A stretch of 64,000 bases of DNA, from positions 124,001 through 188,000 of the forward strand of contig NZ_PYGE01000008.1 of assembly GCF_003014555.1 (NCBI RefSeq), given 5' to 3'. Under the pieces are notes generated by a model. The model saw only the letters and a list, made by a program, of their open reading frames with translations, was not told where the DNA came from and made no database searches. Source of the DNA: Haloactinopolyspora alba (lineage in GTDB: Bacteria > Actinomycetota > Actinomycetes > Jiangellales > Jiangellaceae). Below are positions 1 to 8,699 of this stretch, piece after piece (within the stretch, counting starts at the first letter, position 1; each line of letters begins with the position of its first letter). Both the position numbers and the translations under genes were made by a program.

Positions 1-1194
1 AAGGGGCACGAGTACGCCTGGCTGCGCGACCGGATCCGCGACCTCGGGTGTGACGTGCTGACCGTCGACGCCGGGGTGCACGCCCCCGTCGGGACGGAAC
101 CCGACGTCAGCAACACCCAGGTCGCCCGGGCAGGTGGCGCGGATCTCAGCACGCTGCGCGCCGACGACGACCGCGGCTCGGCCGTCGCCGCCATGGGCGA
201 GGGAGCCGCCGGCGTCCTCGCCCAGCTGCACGCCACCGGACGGCTCGACGGCGTGCTGGCGCTGGGAGGCAGCGGCGGATCGTCCATCGCCGCCCGCGCG
301 GTCCGCGACCTGCCGATCGGCGTGCCGAAGCTGATCGTCTCCACCATGGCCGCCGGCGACGTCGGGCCCTACGTCGGCGCCAAGGACGTCGCGATGAGCT
401 ACAGCGTCGTCGACATCTCCGGGATCAACCGGCTCTCACGGCAGATCCTCGACAACGCGGCCGCTTCGGCGGCAGGCACCGCGCAGGCGTACGCGAGCCG
501 GCCGCACACGGTCGAGGGCGACCGGCCGCTGGTGGCGGCGTCGATGTTCGGCGTCACGACCCCCGCGGTCGAGGCCGCCAGGGCGCGCCTCGAGGAGCTG
601 GGCTACGAGGTGCTCGTCTTCCACGCCACCGGCGCCGGCGGCCGGGCGCTGGAGGGCCTGGCCGAGAGCGGGATGCTGGCCGGCGTGCTCGACCTCACCA
701 CCACCGAACTGGCCGACGACCTCGTCGGGGGTGTGCTCTCCGCCGGGCCGGACCGGCTCACCGCGGCGGGCCGGCGGAAGGTGCCGCAGGTGGTCGCGCC
801 GGGTGCGCTGGACATGGTGAACTTCGGCCCGTCGGACACCGTGCCGCCGCAGTTCGCCGAGCGCAACCTCTACGTGCACAACCCGACGGTCACGTTGATG
901 CGCACCACGCCGGACGAGATGGACGAGCTCGGCCGCCGGGTCGCCACGAAACTGGCCGCGGCCGACGGGCCCACCGCGATGTTCGTCCCGCTGCGCGGGG
1001 TCTCCGCACTCGACAGCGACGGGCAACCGTTCGCCGACCCGGAGGCGGACCGGCGATGCTTCGCCGCCCTGCGCGCCGGCCTGGAGTCGACGCGGGTCGA
1101 GTTGGTCGAGCTGGACCGGCACATCAACGACGAGTCGTTCGCCACCACGGCCGCCGACCGGTTGCACACGATGATCGAAGGAGCGCTCACATGA
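1..1194 (+). CDS. Tm-1-like ATP-binding (UPF0261) protein, 5' end outside window
   Basis: The frame is open from base 1, and its first codons ([14 protein letters not shown]) look like the family segment just after the N-terminal GTLDTK motif, so only about ten residues are missing; the internal GTG at 55 is not the real start. A glycine-rich GGSGGS stretch fits nucleotide binding. The stop overlaps the ATG of the next gene (ATGA), so the two are probably translated together. In plant Tm-1-type proteins this domain is joined to a TIM barrel like the next gene product, which suggests a complex. The bacterial substrate is unknown. Confidence 0.85.
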   Translation, partial: KGHEYAWLRDRIRDLGCDVLTVDAGVHAPVGTEPDVSNTQVARAGGADLSTLRADDDRGSAVAAMGEGAAGVLAQLHATGRLDGVLALGGSGGSSIAARAVRDLPIGVPKLIVSTMAAGDVGPYVGAKDVAMSYSVVDISGINRLSRQILDNAAASAAGTAQAYASRPHTVEGDRPLVAASMFGVTTPAVEAARARLEELGYEVLVFHATGAGGRALEGLAESGMLAGVLDLTTTELADDLVGGVLSAGPDRLTAAGRRKVPQVVAPGALDMVNFGPSDTVPPQFAERNLYVHNPTVTLMRTTPDEMDELGRRVATKLAAADGPTAMFVPLRGVSALDSDGQPFADPEADRRCFAALRAGLESTRVELVELDRHINDESFATTAADRLHTMIEGALT

Positions 1195-2012
1195 CACGGA
1201 ACGAGGTCCGCGCCCGGCTGCGCGACACAGTGTCCGCCGGCAAGCCCGTCGTCGGAGCCGGAGCCGGCACCGGGCTGTCCGCGAAGTGCGCCGAAGCCGG
1301 CGGCGTCGACCTGATCATCATCTACAACAGCGGGCGCTACCGGATGGCCGGCCGTGGTTCGCTCGCCGGGCTGCTGCCGTACGGCGACGCGAACCAGGTC
1401 GTCGTCGACATGGCCGCCGAGGTGCTGCCGGTCGTGCGGGACACACCGGTGCTGGCCGGTGTCTGCGGGACCGACCCGTTCCGGCTGATGCCGGTCTTCC
1501 TGGACGAGCTCGTCCGGATGGGCTTCGCGGGCGTGCAGAACTTCCCCACGGTCGGCCTGTACGACGGGGTGTTCCGGCAGAACCTCGAAGAGACCGGCAT
1601 GGGCTACGACCTCGAGGTCGAGATGGTCCGGCTGGCCGCCCAGCGCGGCCTGCTCACCGCACCGTACGTGTTCGACGCCCAGCAGGCCGAGGAGATGGCC
1701 GCCGCGGGCGCGGACGTCCTGGTACCGCACGTGGGGCTGACCACGAAGGGCAGCATCGGCGCGAGCACCGCACTGACGCTGGACCAGGCCGCCGAACGGG
1801 TCCAGACCATGCGCGACGCCGCCGTCACCGTCAACCCCGAGATCCTCGTGCTGTGCCACGGCGGGCCGATCGCCGAGCCCGACGACGCCCAGTACGTGCT
1901 CGAGCGGACCGAGGGCGTCGTCGGGTTCTTCGGCGCGTCGTCCGTCGAGCGGCTTCCCACCGAGCTGGCGATCACCGCCCAAGTGGCGGCGTTCAAGAAC
2001 CTGTCCTTCTGA
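1191..2012 (+). CDS. Phosphoenolpyruvate hydrolase family TIM-barrel protein
   Basis: A 273-residue protein starting at the ATG that overlaps the upstream stop. It reads like the PEP-hydrolase-like TIM-barrel family (PF09370 type): glycine-rich VGAGAGTG near the N-terminus, [34 protein letters not shown], and LCHGGPI with [12 protein letters not shown] at the end. The family resembles the PEP-mutase/isocitrate-lyase fold, but the true reaction here is unknown. Coupling to the Tm-1-like gene is the usual context and supports a two-subunit unit, possibly catabolic. The cupin gene follows after a short gap in the same direction. Confidence 0.85.
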   Translation: MTRNEVRARLRDTVSAGKPVVGAGAGTGLSAKCAEAGGVDLIIIYNSGRYRMAGRGSLAGLLPYGDANQVVVDMAAEVLPVVRDTPVLAGVCGTDPFRLMPVFLDELVRMGFAGVQNFPTVGLYDGVFRQNLEETGMGYDLEVEMVRLAAQRGLLTAPYVFDAQQAEEMAAAGADVLVPHVGLTTKGSIGASTALTLDQAAERVQTMRDAAVTVNPEILVLCHGGPIAEPDDAQYVLERTEGVVGFFGASSVERLPTELAITAQVAAFKNLSF

Positions 2013-2046
2013 CCGAGTCCCGTCCCCGTACCCCGTGGAGGTCCAC

Positions 2047-2481
2047 ATGCACATCCGCCCGGACGACGTCGACACCGTGAGCTTCGGCTGGGGAACCATC
2101 AAGTGGTTCGTCACGCCGACGTCGGTCGAAGGCGCCGCCACCACCCAGGGCGAGGTCGTCATCCTGCCCGGTCAGGGGCACGAGCGCCATCACCACCCCG
2201 GCGCCGAGGAGTTGATCTACGTGGTGTCCGGCGAGGCGGAGCAGACGGTCGGCGACGGCGCGCCGTTCACCATCCGTGAGGGCGACGCCGTGCACATCCC
2301 GGCCGGGACGTTCCACTCCACCTTCAACCGGACCTGGCGGCAGCTGCGGCTCGTCGTGACCTACTCGCCCGGCGGCGAGGAGCGCGCGCTCGAGGCGGCG
2401 CCGGACTTCCAGCGCCACGATCCCGGCACCGGGCCGCAGTGGGAACGCTCGGGGACGACGGACACCGCGGTCGTCACCTGA
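2047..2481 (+). CDS. Cupin-domain protein
   Basis: A single-domain cupin of 144 residues. GQGHERHHHPGAEELIYVVSGE holds the first cupin motif, with its metal-binding histidines and glutamate, and GDAVHIPAGTFHSTFNR the second. GGAGG at 2037-2041 sits five bases before the ATG at 2047, which is preferred over the in-frame GTG at 2035 that overlaps the Shine-Dalgarno sequence. It is the third gene of the Tm-1-like/PEP-hydrolase cluster and may be a sugar or small-acid modifying or sensing protein of the same pathway. No enzyme function can be named. Confidence 0.8.
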   Translation: MHIRPDDVDTVSFGWGTIKWFVTPTSVEGAATTQGEVVILPGQGHERHHHPGAEELIYVVSGEAEQTVGDGAPFTIREGDAVHIPAGTFHSTFNRTWRQLRLVVTYSPGGEERALEAAPDFQRHDPGTGPQWERSGTTDTAVVT

Positions 2482-3225
2482 GCCCCGAACGCCCGCGGGC
2501 GCATAGCGCAGTCGCCCTCAGTGGTGGTCCCCGCCGTCGGCGAAGGTCGTGTCGAAGGCGACGGACTCCCACGGCTCACTCCCGCCGGCGCAGCGCTGCT
2601 CCCCGGGGCACAGGCGCTGTTGTCCACCTGGCGCGACGCCCAGCGCGACCTGGCCAAGACTGTGGTCGACGCGAGCGCCACGGTGACCGTCGGCATCAGC
2701 ACCGGGCTCGGCCGCGGGCTGCTGCCGGCGGTGCGGGCCAGGTTCGGCGCGGCCGCGCCCCGGGCCACCCTCCAGGTGCGCCAGGTCACCTGGACGGAAC
2801 CGACCGGCGGGCTGGCGGGCCCGGAGCCGGACGCGGACGCGGCGTTCGTGTGGTTGCCGCTCGCCGCCCAGGAGACGATCGCCTTCGAGAGCCTGCTGGA
2901 CGAACCGTTCCTGGCCCTGCCCGCCGAGGCCGGCGCCGCCCGCGACTTCTGGCTCGCCACCGACAGCCGTGGCGGCCGGCCGCCGGTGATCGGGGCCGAG
3001 ATCGCGTCGACGGACGAGACCCGGGAGGCTCTCGTCGCCGGTCTCGGCGTCGCGCTGATGGCCGCCGGCAACGCTCCCCTGTTCCGCAGCGACGACATCG
3101 CCATCCGGCCCGTCACCGGTGTCCGCCCGAGCGAACTGGTCCTGGCCTGGCGGCGAAGCGACCGGCGACCGCTGTTACGTGCCCTGGTCGAGGCGACCCG
3201 CACGAGCCTGTCAGGTGGTAGATAA
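2482..3225 (+). pseudogene. LysR-type regulator remnant lacking its DNA-binding domain
   Basis: The readable part starts at the LysR linker helix (LPRLTPAGAALLPGAQALL) and continues through an effector-binding domain with TVGISTGLGRGLLPAVRARF and VAGLGVALMAAG. The roughly 60-residue winged helix-turn-helix that should precede the linker is absent: the frame opens only at the cupin stop, and the first 25 codons do not form an HTH. A GTG at 2521 could allow translation, but without a DNA-binding domain it would not work as a normal regulator. It was probably the regulator of the preceding cluster. A free-standing effector domain is the alternative. Confidence 0.6.
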
Positions 3226-3284
3226 CCGGCGGCGATCAACACAGGTATTGGACGCCCGAGCGGAGCGAACGCAGCGTTGCTGTC

Positions 3285-3617
3285 ATGACCTCCACATCCG
3301 CAGGGCGGCTGACACCGATCGTGTTGCTGCTCACCGCCGCCTGTTCCACGTCTCCGGACAACGACACCGCCTCCCCCGCCGGCTCCGGGCCGTCCGTCGA
3401 ATCGCCGGCGTCGCCCGGCACAGAACCGTCGTCGAGCAGGTCCGCCGACCTCGGTCGGCCGACGCTGTCGGACGGCGCGGCCGCCTACGTCCGCGCGGTG
3501 AACGACGGTGACCTCGAAGCGCTGGTGCGCTCCTACGACGCGCCGCCGGTGTCGGCCGTGCGGGTGCGGGCCGGTGTCAGTCGCGCAGGTGCAACCGGCG
3601 GGCGGCCTCGGCGATAG
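3285..3617 (+). CDS. Short lipoprotein, probably C-terminally truncated
   Basis: A 110-residue reading frame with a weak lipoprotein signal (LTPIVLLLTAACS, lipobox cysteine about residue 20), a Ser/Pro/Gly linker, and one helix, DGAAAYVRAVNDGDLEALV, that resembles the start of an NTF2/SnoaL-like domain. The domain is then lost: the last third becomes arginine-rich and runs antisense over the final 41 bases of lpdA. A normal NTF2-like domain would need about 100 more residues. It may be a decaying gene. No Shine-Dalgarno sequence is obvious at this ATG. Confidence 0.45.
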   Translation: MTSTSAGRLTPIVLLLTAACSTSPDNDTASPAGSGPSVESPASPGTEPSSSRSADLGRPTLSDGAAAYVRAVNDGDLEALVRSYDAPPVSAVRVRAGVSRAGATGGRPRR

Positions 3618-4980
3618 ACCCGGACAGCGACGGATAGACGCTGAACGTCCGCGCGACCTGATCGACGGTCAGCGACGCCTCGACCGCCATCGAGATGGGA
3701 TGGATCAGTTCGCTGGCCCGCGGGGCGACGACGACGCCGCCTGCGACGATGCCGGTGCCGCGGCGGCAGAACAGCTTGACGAACCCGTCCCGGATACCCT
3801 GCATCTTCGCTCGCGCGTTGGTGGCCAACGGCAACTTGACACCGACCGCGTCCAGCTCACCCGCGTCCACGGCGGCCTGGCTCCACCCGACGGTCGCGAT
3901 CTCGGGGGCGGTGAACACGTTCGCGGCGACCGTCTTCAGGTTCAGCGGCGTGACCGCATCACCGAGCGCGTGCCACATCGCCGTGCGGCCCTGCATCGCC
4001 GCCACCGAGGCGAGCATGAGCACCCCGGTGACGTCGCCGGCCGCGTAGACACCGCGGGCCGACGCGCGCGACACCCGGTCGACGTCGACGTAACCGCGTT
4101 CGTCGAGCCGGACACCGCTCTCCTCGAGCCCGAGCCCTTCGGTGTTCGGGACCGAGCCGACCGCCATCAGGCAGTGCGAGCCCTCGACCGTGCTCCCGTC
4201 GGTGAGCGTCACCACGACGCCGTCGCCGTCCCGGCGCACCGACTCCGCGCGTGAACGCGACAGCACCGTCAGCCCGCGGCGGGCGAACACCTCCTGGAGC
4301 ACGTAGGCCGCGTCCGCGTCCTCGCCGGGCAGCACCCGCTCCCGCGACGACACCAGCACGACGTCGGAGCCCAAGGCGTTGTATGCGCTGGCGAACTCCG
4401 CGCCGGTGACGCCGGAGCCGACCACGATCAGCCGTTCGGGCAGCTCGGTGAGGCCGTACACCTGCTCCCAGGACAGGATCCGCTCGCCGTCGGGTACTGC
4501 CTCCGGCAGGATCCGCGGCCGCGCACCGGTCGCGAGCAACGCCACGTCGGCCTCGAACTCGTGGCTGCCGCCGTCCGGCTCGTCGACGACGACGCGGTCG
4601 CCGGGCGCGAGCCGGCCACTGCCGCGGACGATGCGCACCCCCGCCTTCTCCACCGCGCTCGCCGTGTCCGCGGACTGCGCTTTCGCCAGCGACAGGACCC
4701 GCCGGTTCACCTGGGCCAGGTCGACGCCGACGCCCATTCCGCCGGCACGGGACTCGGCGCTGGGCACGACGCCCAGCTCGGCGGACTCGTCCATCTCGGT
4801 GACGATCTCCGCGGTGGCGATCAGCGTCTTGCTCGGCACGCAGTCGGTCAGGACGGCCGAACCGCCCACGCCGTCCCTGTCGATCAGCGTGACCTCCGCG
4901 CCGAGCTGGGCCGCCACCAGTGCAGCCTCGTAGCCGCCGGGACCGCCGCCGAGAATCGCCACACGTGTCACGCCCGCCAT
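3577..4980 (-). CDS. lpdA: NAD(P)H-quinone dehydrogenase, LpdA type
   Basis: A 467-residue flavoprotein of the pyridine nucleotide-disulfide oxidoreductase superfamily. It has an N-terminal FAD-binding GGGPGGYEAAL, a second Rossmann motif GSGVTGAEFASAY, and AAGDVTG at the FAD ribityl site. The redox pair CxxxxC is broken: the site reads GGSAVLTDCVPSK, with a single cysteine, and the C-terminal active-site His-Glu of lipoamide dehydrogenases is replaced by FSVYPSLSGSI. This is the pattern of mycobacterial LpdA (Rv3303c type), a quinone reductase that protects against oxidative stress. The ATG at 4980 gives the normal family length. Confidence 0.88.
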   Translation of the reverse strand: MAGVTRVAILGGGPGGYEAALVAAQLGAEVTLIDRDGVGGSAVLTDCVPSKTLIATAEIVTEMDESAELGVVPSAESRAGGMGVGVDLAQVNRRVLSLAKAQSADTASAVEKAGVRIVRGSGRLAPGDRVVVDEPDGGSHEFEADVALLATGARPRILPEAVPDGERILSWEQVYGLTELPERLIVVGSGVTGAEFASAYNALGSDVVLVSSRERVLPGEDADAAYVLQEVFARRGLTVLSRSRAESVRRDGDGVVVTLTDGSTVEGSHCLMAVGSVPNTEGLGLEESGVRLDERGYVDVDRVSRASARGVYAAGDVTGVLMLASVAAMQGRTAMWHALGDAVTPLNLKTVAANVFTAPEIATVGWSQAAVDAGELDAVGVKLPLATNARAKMQGIRDGFVKLFCRRGTGIVAGGVVVAPRASELIHPISMAVEASLTVDQVARTFSVYPSLSGSIAEAARRLHLRD

Positions 4981-5061
4981 TGTGGCGCATCCGCGACACT
5001 CGCCGGGGCGCGGCCGGTGCACGGTGCGCCCACGGGACGTGAAACCCTGCTCCTCGTGTCG

Positions 5062-5610
5062 ATGTCCGAGCCTGTCTCCGATGGACCGTCCCGGCCGACC
5101 GGCCCCGACCGGCGCCTGATCGGCTGGATGGCCGGGCTCGCGGGCGTCGTGCTGGCCGTCGACCAGCTCACGAAGTACTGGGCGGTGTCGGCCCTGTCCG
5201 GCAGGGACCCGATCGAGGTGATCGGCGAGCTCATCCAGTTGCGGCTGCTCTACAACTCCGGTGCCGCGTTCTCGATCGGCACCGACCTGACCGGACTGCT
5301 CACGCTCGTCGTGGTCGTGGTCGTCGGGGTCGTCATCCGCGTGTCGGCGAAGCTCGGGTCGCGCGGCTGGGCCGTCGCGTTCGGCCTGCTGCTCGGCGGA
5401 GCGTTCGGGAACCTCGTCGACCGGCTGTTCCGCGAGCCGGGCTTCCCCGAGGGGCACGTGGTCGACTTCATCGACTACGCGGGATTCTTCGTCGGCAACG
5501 TCGCCGACATCGCCATCACCGCAGCGGCCGTCGCGATCGCCCTGCTGACGCTGAAAGGCATCGGCGTGGACGGCCGGCGCCACCACGGGGACGACAAGCC
5601 GGAGCAGTGA
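5062..5610 (+). CDS. lspA: Lipoprotein signal peptidase (signal peptidase II)
   Basis: A four-helix inner-membrane aspartic protease of 182 residues that removes signal peptides from prolipoproteins. Motifs in order: VDQLTKYW (34-40), LLYNSGAAFSI (63-72), GGAFGNLVDRL with catalytic Asp120, and VVDFIDY followed by NVADIAI with catalytic Asp149. The ATG at 5062 is chosen; a GTG two codons earlier is possible, and neither has a strong Shine-Dalgarno sequence. The window encodes several lipoproteins that would be its substrates. The stop lies next to the purine nucleoside phosphorylase gene. Confidence 0.93.
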   Translation: MSEPVSDGPSRPTGPDRRLIGWMAGLAGVVLAVDQLTKYWAVSALSGRDPIEVIGELIQLRLLYNSGAAFSIGTDLTGLLTLVVVVVVGVVIRVSAKLGSRGWAVAFGLLLGGAFGNLVDRLFREPGFPEGHVVDFIDYAGFFVGNVADIAITAAAVAIALLTLKGIGVDGRRHHGDDKPEQ

Positions 5611-5618
5611 CGTCACGG

Positions 5619-5624
5619 TACAGT
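5619..5624 (+). promoter_or_regulatory. -10 box TACAGT, leaderless start of purine nucleoside phosphorylase
   Basis: TACAGT lies six bases before the GTG at 5631, the spacing expected when transcription starts on the start codon. No Shine-Dalgarno sequence serves that GTG, while the earlier GTG at 5607 overlaps the lspA stop and has a GGAG only two bases away. Confidence 0.45.
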
Positions 5625-5630
5625 CCCGGC

Positions 5631-6455
5631 GTGGACGAGACGACGAGCACGACCGAGGACGCCGGAGCACAGGCACAGGCCGCCGCGGACCACATCGCCG
5701 CCGCGACCGGTGTCCAGCACCACGACGTCGCGCTGGTCCTCGGCTCCGGCTGGGGCGCGGCCGCCGATCTCGTCGGCGAGACGGTCGCGGAGCTACCCAG
5801 CTCGCAGATCCCCGGGTTCGCGGCGCCGTCGGTCGCCGGGCACGTCGGCACCGTCCGATCCGTGCGCATCGGCGACACCGGACGGCATGCGCTGGTACTC
5901 GGAGCCCGCACGCATCTCTACGAGGGACGCGGCGTGCGTGCCGTCGTGCACGGGGTGCGCACCGCCGCCGCTGCCGGGGCACGGACGCTGGTGCTCACCA
6001 ACGGCTGCGGCGGGTTGCACGAGGAATGGCCGGCCGGCACACCGGTGCTGATCAGCGACCACATCAACCTGACGGCGACGTCACCGCTGGAGGGCGCGAC
6101 GTTCGTCGACCTGACCGACCTCTACTCGGCCAGGCTGCGTGCCGTGGCCCGCGAGGTCGACCCGACGCTTGCCGAGGGCGTCTACGTCCAGTTCCGCGGC
6201 CCGCACTACGAGACTCCGGCCGAGGTGCGCTTCGCCGGCCGGATCGGCGGCGACCTGGTCGGCATGTCCACCGCGCTGGAGGCCGTCGCGGCACGCGAGG
6301 CCGGCCTCGAGATCCTGGGGCTGTCCCTGGTCACCAACCTCGCGGCCGGTGTCAGCGCCACCCCGCTGAGCCACCAGGAGGTCCTCGAGGCGGGCCGGGA
6401 GGCCGGCCCGCGGATCAGCGCCCTGCTCGCCGAGATCATCCCTCGTCTCGGCTGA
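5631..6455 (+). CDS. Purine nucleoside phosphorylase
   Basis: A 274-residue trimeric-type purine nucleoside phosphorylase, cleaving (deoxy)inosine and (deoxy)guanosine with phosphate to the base and (deoxy)ribose-1-phosphate. Visible motifs: LVLGSGWG (phosphate loop), GHVGTVRS, GARTHLYEG, LVLTNGCGG, VYVQFRGPHYETPAE, and GMSTALEAVAARE for base and sugar binding. The GTG at 5631 is chosen over 5607 because a -10 box sits just upstream and the extra residues are not conserved-looking. The next genes (mutase, deoC, aldehyde dehydrogenase) process the released sugar. Confidence 0.9.
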   Translation: MDETTSTTEDAGAQAQAAADHIAAATGVQHHDVALVLGSGWGAAADLVGETVAELPSSQIPGFAAPSVAGHVGTVRSVRIGDTGRHALVLGARTHLYEGRGVRAVVHGVRTAAAAGARTLVLTNGCGGLHEEWPAGTPVLISDHINLTATSPLEGATFVDLTDLYSARLRAVAREVDPTLAEGVYVQFRGPHYETPAEVRFAGRIGGDLVGMSTALEAVAAREAGLEILGLSLVTNLAAGVSATPLSHQEVLEAGREAGPRISALLAEIIPRLG

Positions 6456-6535
6456 CGCCGCTGCCGGTGACGGCTCTGTCACCATGAGGGTCTGCCGAAG
6501 TCACGCGGGCGTGGCCCGTCCGCCGGGAGGTTATG

Positions 6536-8215
6536 GTGTCGATGCAGGACGTGATCGACCGAGCGCACGCCTGGCTCGCCGACGACCCCGACGCTGCGAC
6601 CCGTGCCGAACTGCAAGGGCTGATCGACGACGCGGAGAACGGCGACAACGAAGCGCGCGCCGAGCTCAGTGACCGCTTCGCCGGGTTCCTCGAGTTCGGC
6701 ACCGCCGGGCTGCGGGGCGCGCTCGGAGCCGGGCCGAACCGGATGAACCGCGCGGTGGTGATCCGCGCCGCGGCTGGTCTCGCCGGCTATCTGCGGGCCG
6801 CGCGCACCCCCGTCGACGGCGTCCGGCACCGCGTCGTCATCGGCTACGACGCCCGCTACGGCTCTCGCGCGTTCGCCGACGACACGGCCGCCGTCCTGAC
6901 CGGAGCGGGCATGAAGGCGCTGGTGATGCCGCGCGAACTTCCGACGCCGTTGCTGGCGTTCGCGCTGCGCCACCTCGATGCCGACGCCGGCGTCATGGTC
7001 ACCGCGAGCCACAACCCGCCGCAGGACAACGGCTACAAGGTCTACCTCGGCGGGCCGGACGGCGGATCGCAGATCGTGTCGCCGACCGACGCGGACATCA
7101 CCGCGCACATCGAGGCCGTCCCCGGTGTCTCCGCCGTCGAGATGGCCCCGGACGGGTGGAGCGAGGTCGGCGCCGACGTCGTCGAGGCGTATCTGGAATC
7201 GGTGGCCGGGATCGTCGGCGAGGACCGCACCGGCGACGTCACCATCGTGCACACCGCACTGCACGGGGTCGGCGCGACGACGACGCTGGAAGCGCTGCGC
7301 CGCGCCGGGTTCGCCGACGTGCACACCGTCCCGGAGCAGGCCGACCCGGACCCGGACTTCCCGACGGTCAACTTCCCGAACCCGGAGGAGCCCGGCGCCG
7401 TCGACCTCGCCGTCGTGCTGGCCCAGGACATCAACGCCGACATCGTCATCGCCAACGATCCGGACGCCGACCGGTGTGCCGTCGCGCTGCCCGCACCGGA
7501 CAGCACCGACACCTGGCGGATGCTGCACGGCGACGACGTCGGCGCACTGCTCGGTGAGCACCTGGCGGCCCGGGGACGCGACGGCGTGCTCGCCAACTCG
7601 ATCGTCTCGTCGCGGCTGCTGGGCCGGATCGCGGCGGCGCACGGCCTGAAGCACACGGAGACGCTCACCGGGTTCAAGTGGATCTCGCGGGTGCCCGGCC
7701 TCACGTACGGCTACGAGGAGGCCCTCGGATACTGCGTGGCGCCCGACCTGGTACGCGACAAGGACGGTATCTCCGCGGCGGTCCTCGTGGCCGAGCTCGC
7801 CGCACGGGCCAAGGCGGCCGGCAGGACGCTGTGGGAGCTGCTGGACGAGCTGGCCGTACGGCACGGCCTGCACCTGACCGACCAGCTTTCCATGCGGGTC
7901 GACGACCTGTCGCTGATCACCGCGGCCATGACGCGGCTGCGACAGGCTCCGCCCGACCGGCTCGCCGGTTCGCTGGTGACGGCGGTGGACGACCTTGCCG
8001 ACGGCGCAGGCGAGCTTCCGCCCACGGACGGGATGCGCCTGCTGACCGAGGACGGCGCCCGCGTCGTCGTACGCCCCAGCGGCACCGAGCCCAAGTTGAA
8101 GTGCTATCTCGAGGTGATCGTCGACGTCCGAGGCACGGTGACCGCCGCCCGGTCGATCGCCCGGCGTCGCCTCGACATGCTCCGCGCCGACGTGGCCGCC
8201 TCACTCGGCCTGTGA
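6536..8215 (+). CDS. Phosphosugar mutase (phosphoglucomutase/phosphomannomutase family, possible phosphopentomutase)
   Basis: An alpha-D-phosphohexomutase of 559 residues with all four active-site loops: VTASHNP with phosphoserine Ser158, metal loop NDPDADRC, sugar loop GYEEALGY, and phosphate-binding RPSGTEPK. The length matches PGM2-type enzymes, which often act on pentose-1-phosphates. Its place between a nucleoside phosphorylase and deoC makes phosphopentomutase (ribose- or deoxyribose-1-phosphate to 5-phosphate) the likely role; this is inference. GGGAGG at 6525-6530 favours the GTG at 6536; ATGs at 6533 and 6542 are in frame. Confidence 0.87.
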   Translation: MSMQDVIDRAHAWLADDPDAATRAELQGLIDDAENGDNEARAELSDRFAGFLEFGTAGLRGALGAGPNRMNRAVVIRAAAGLAGYLRAARTPVDGVRHRVVIGYDARYGSRAFADDTAAVLTGAGMKALVMPRELPTPLLAFALRHLDADAGVMVTASHNPPQDNGYKVYLGGPDGGSQIVSPTDADITAHIEAVPGVSAVEMAPDGWSEVGADVVEAYLESVAGIVGEDRTGDVTIVHTALHGVGATTTLEALRRAGFADVHTVPEQADPDPDFPTVNFPNPEEPGAVDLAVVLAQDINADIVIANDPDADRCAVALPAPDSTDTWRMLHGDDVGALLGEHLAARGRDGVLANSIVSSRLLGRIAAAHGLKHTETLTGFKWISRVPGLTYGYEEALGYCVAPDLVRDKDGISAAVLVAELAARAKAAGRTLWELLDELAVRHGLHLTDQLSMRVDDLSLITAAMTRLRQAPPDRLAGSLVTAVDDLADGAGELPPTDGMRLLTEDGARVVVRPSGTEPKLKCYLEVIVDVRGTVTAARSIARRRLDMLRADVAASLGL

Positions 8216-8350
8216 GCCGAGAGTCGTGGGCTCGGGTGGTATCTCGGCGTCGGCTGGGATCGACGTCCGATCGCCCGGATCGTGTCAAGGTCCACGGCCG
8301 CTGTGCCTGTGCGCTGCGCCTACGAACGTCGCCGGGGTACCTTTGCGGCT

Positions 8351-8390
8351 GCTGGTGCGGTGACAGCGTTCTCGCCGTCACCGCACCAGC
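8351..8390. repeat. Perfect 14-bp inverted repeat with 12-base loop
   Basis: Arms GCTGGTGCGGTGAC (8351-8364) and its exact reverse complement (8377-8390). It lies about 135 bases after the mutase stop and just before the HTH remnant. No T-run follows, so it may be an actinobacterial-type terminator or an operator. Confidence 0.6.
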
Positions 8391-8400
8391 GAGCTGACAC

Positions 8401-8680
8401 TTGGCCCGTCTCCGGCCTCTGGCCGAGCGCGCCCGGCTCGCGCACTCCGCTATCGAACGCATCGAGAGGAACCGGTCGTCGCCGCGGTGGTCGGTCATCA
8501 ACCGAGCCGTGGCCACGTGCGAACTGCGCTTCACCGTGCTGATGCCGGACGGCGGGGTGAGTGGTGGAACGCCGACGGTCGGCAGACGCGAATCGTCACG
8601 CTCGACGAATGCCCGCCGTACAGCTACCGCCACTGGTGGCGGACGCGGCACCACAGGACGGACCGCCTGGTTGGTTCCAT
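8401..8680 (+). pseudogene. Degenerate XRE-type helix-turn-helix remnant
   Basis: In one frame, HSAIERIERNRSSPRWSVI followed by NRAVATCELRFTVLMP resembles recognition helix and following helices of small Cro/CI-type proteins. The upstream part (RLRPLAERARLA) lacks a start codon and a clear first helix. About 60 residues later the likely continuation (TLDECPPYSYRHWWRT) is in another frame. This suggests a frameshifted, partly deleted regulator. The rest of the interval between the mutase and deoC holds only the inverted repeat and the deoC promoter. Confidence 0.35.
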
Positions 8681-8686
8681 GGCACC

Positions 8687-8692
8687 TAGACT
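8687..8692 (+). promoter_or_regulatory. -10 box TAGACT, leaderless start of deoC
   Basis: TAGACT is followed by seven bases and then the GTG at 8700. There is no Shine-Dalgarno sequence, so deoC is probably translated from a leaderless mRNA. Confidence 0.5.
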
Positions 8693-8699
8693 CGGGAAG

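Noticed and set aside
3577-4980. Dihydrolipoamide dehydrogenase of a 2-oxoacid complex
   Set aside because: One cysteine of the redox pair and the C-terminal His-Glu dyad are missing; the LpdA quinone reductase type fits better.
6466-6483. Terminator hairpin after the purine nucleoside phosphorylase gene
   Set aside because: Arms are only six bases (GGTGAC/GTCACC), which is common by chance at this GC content.
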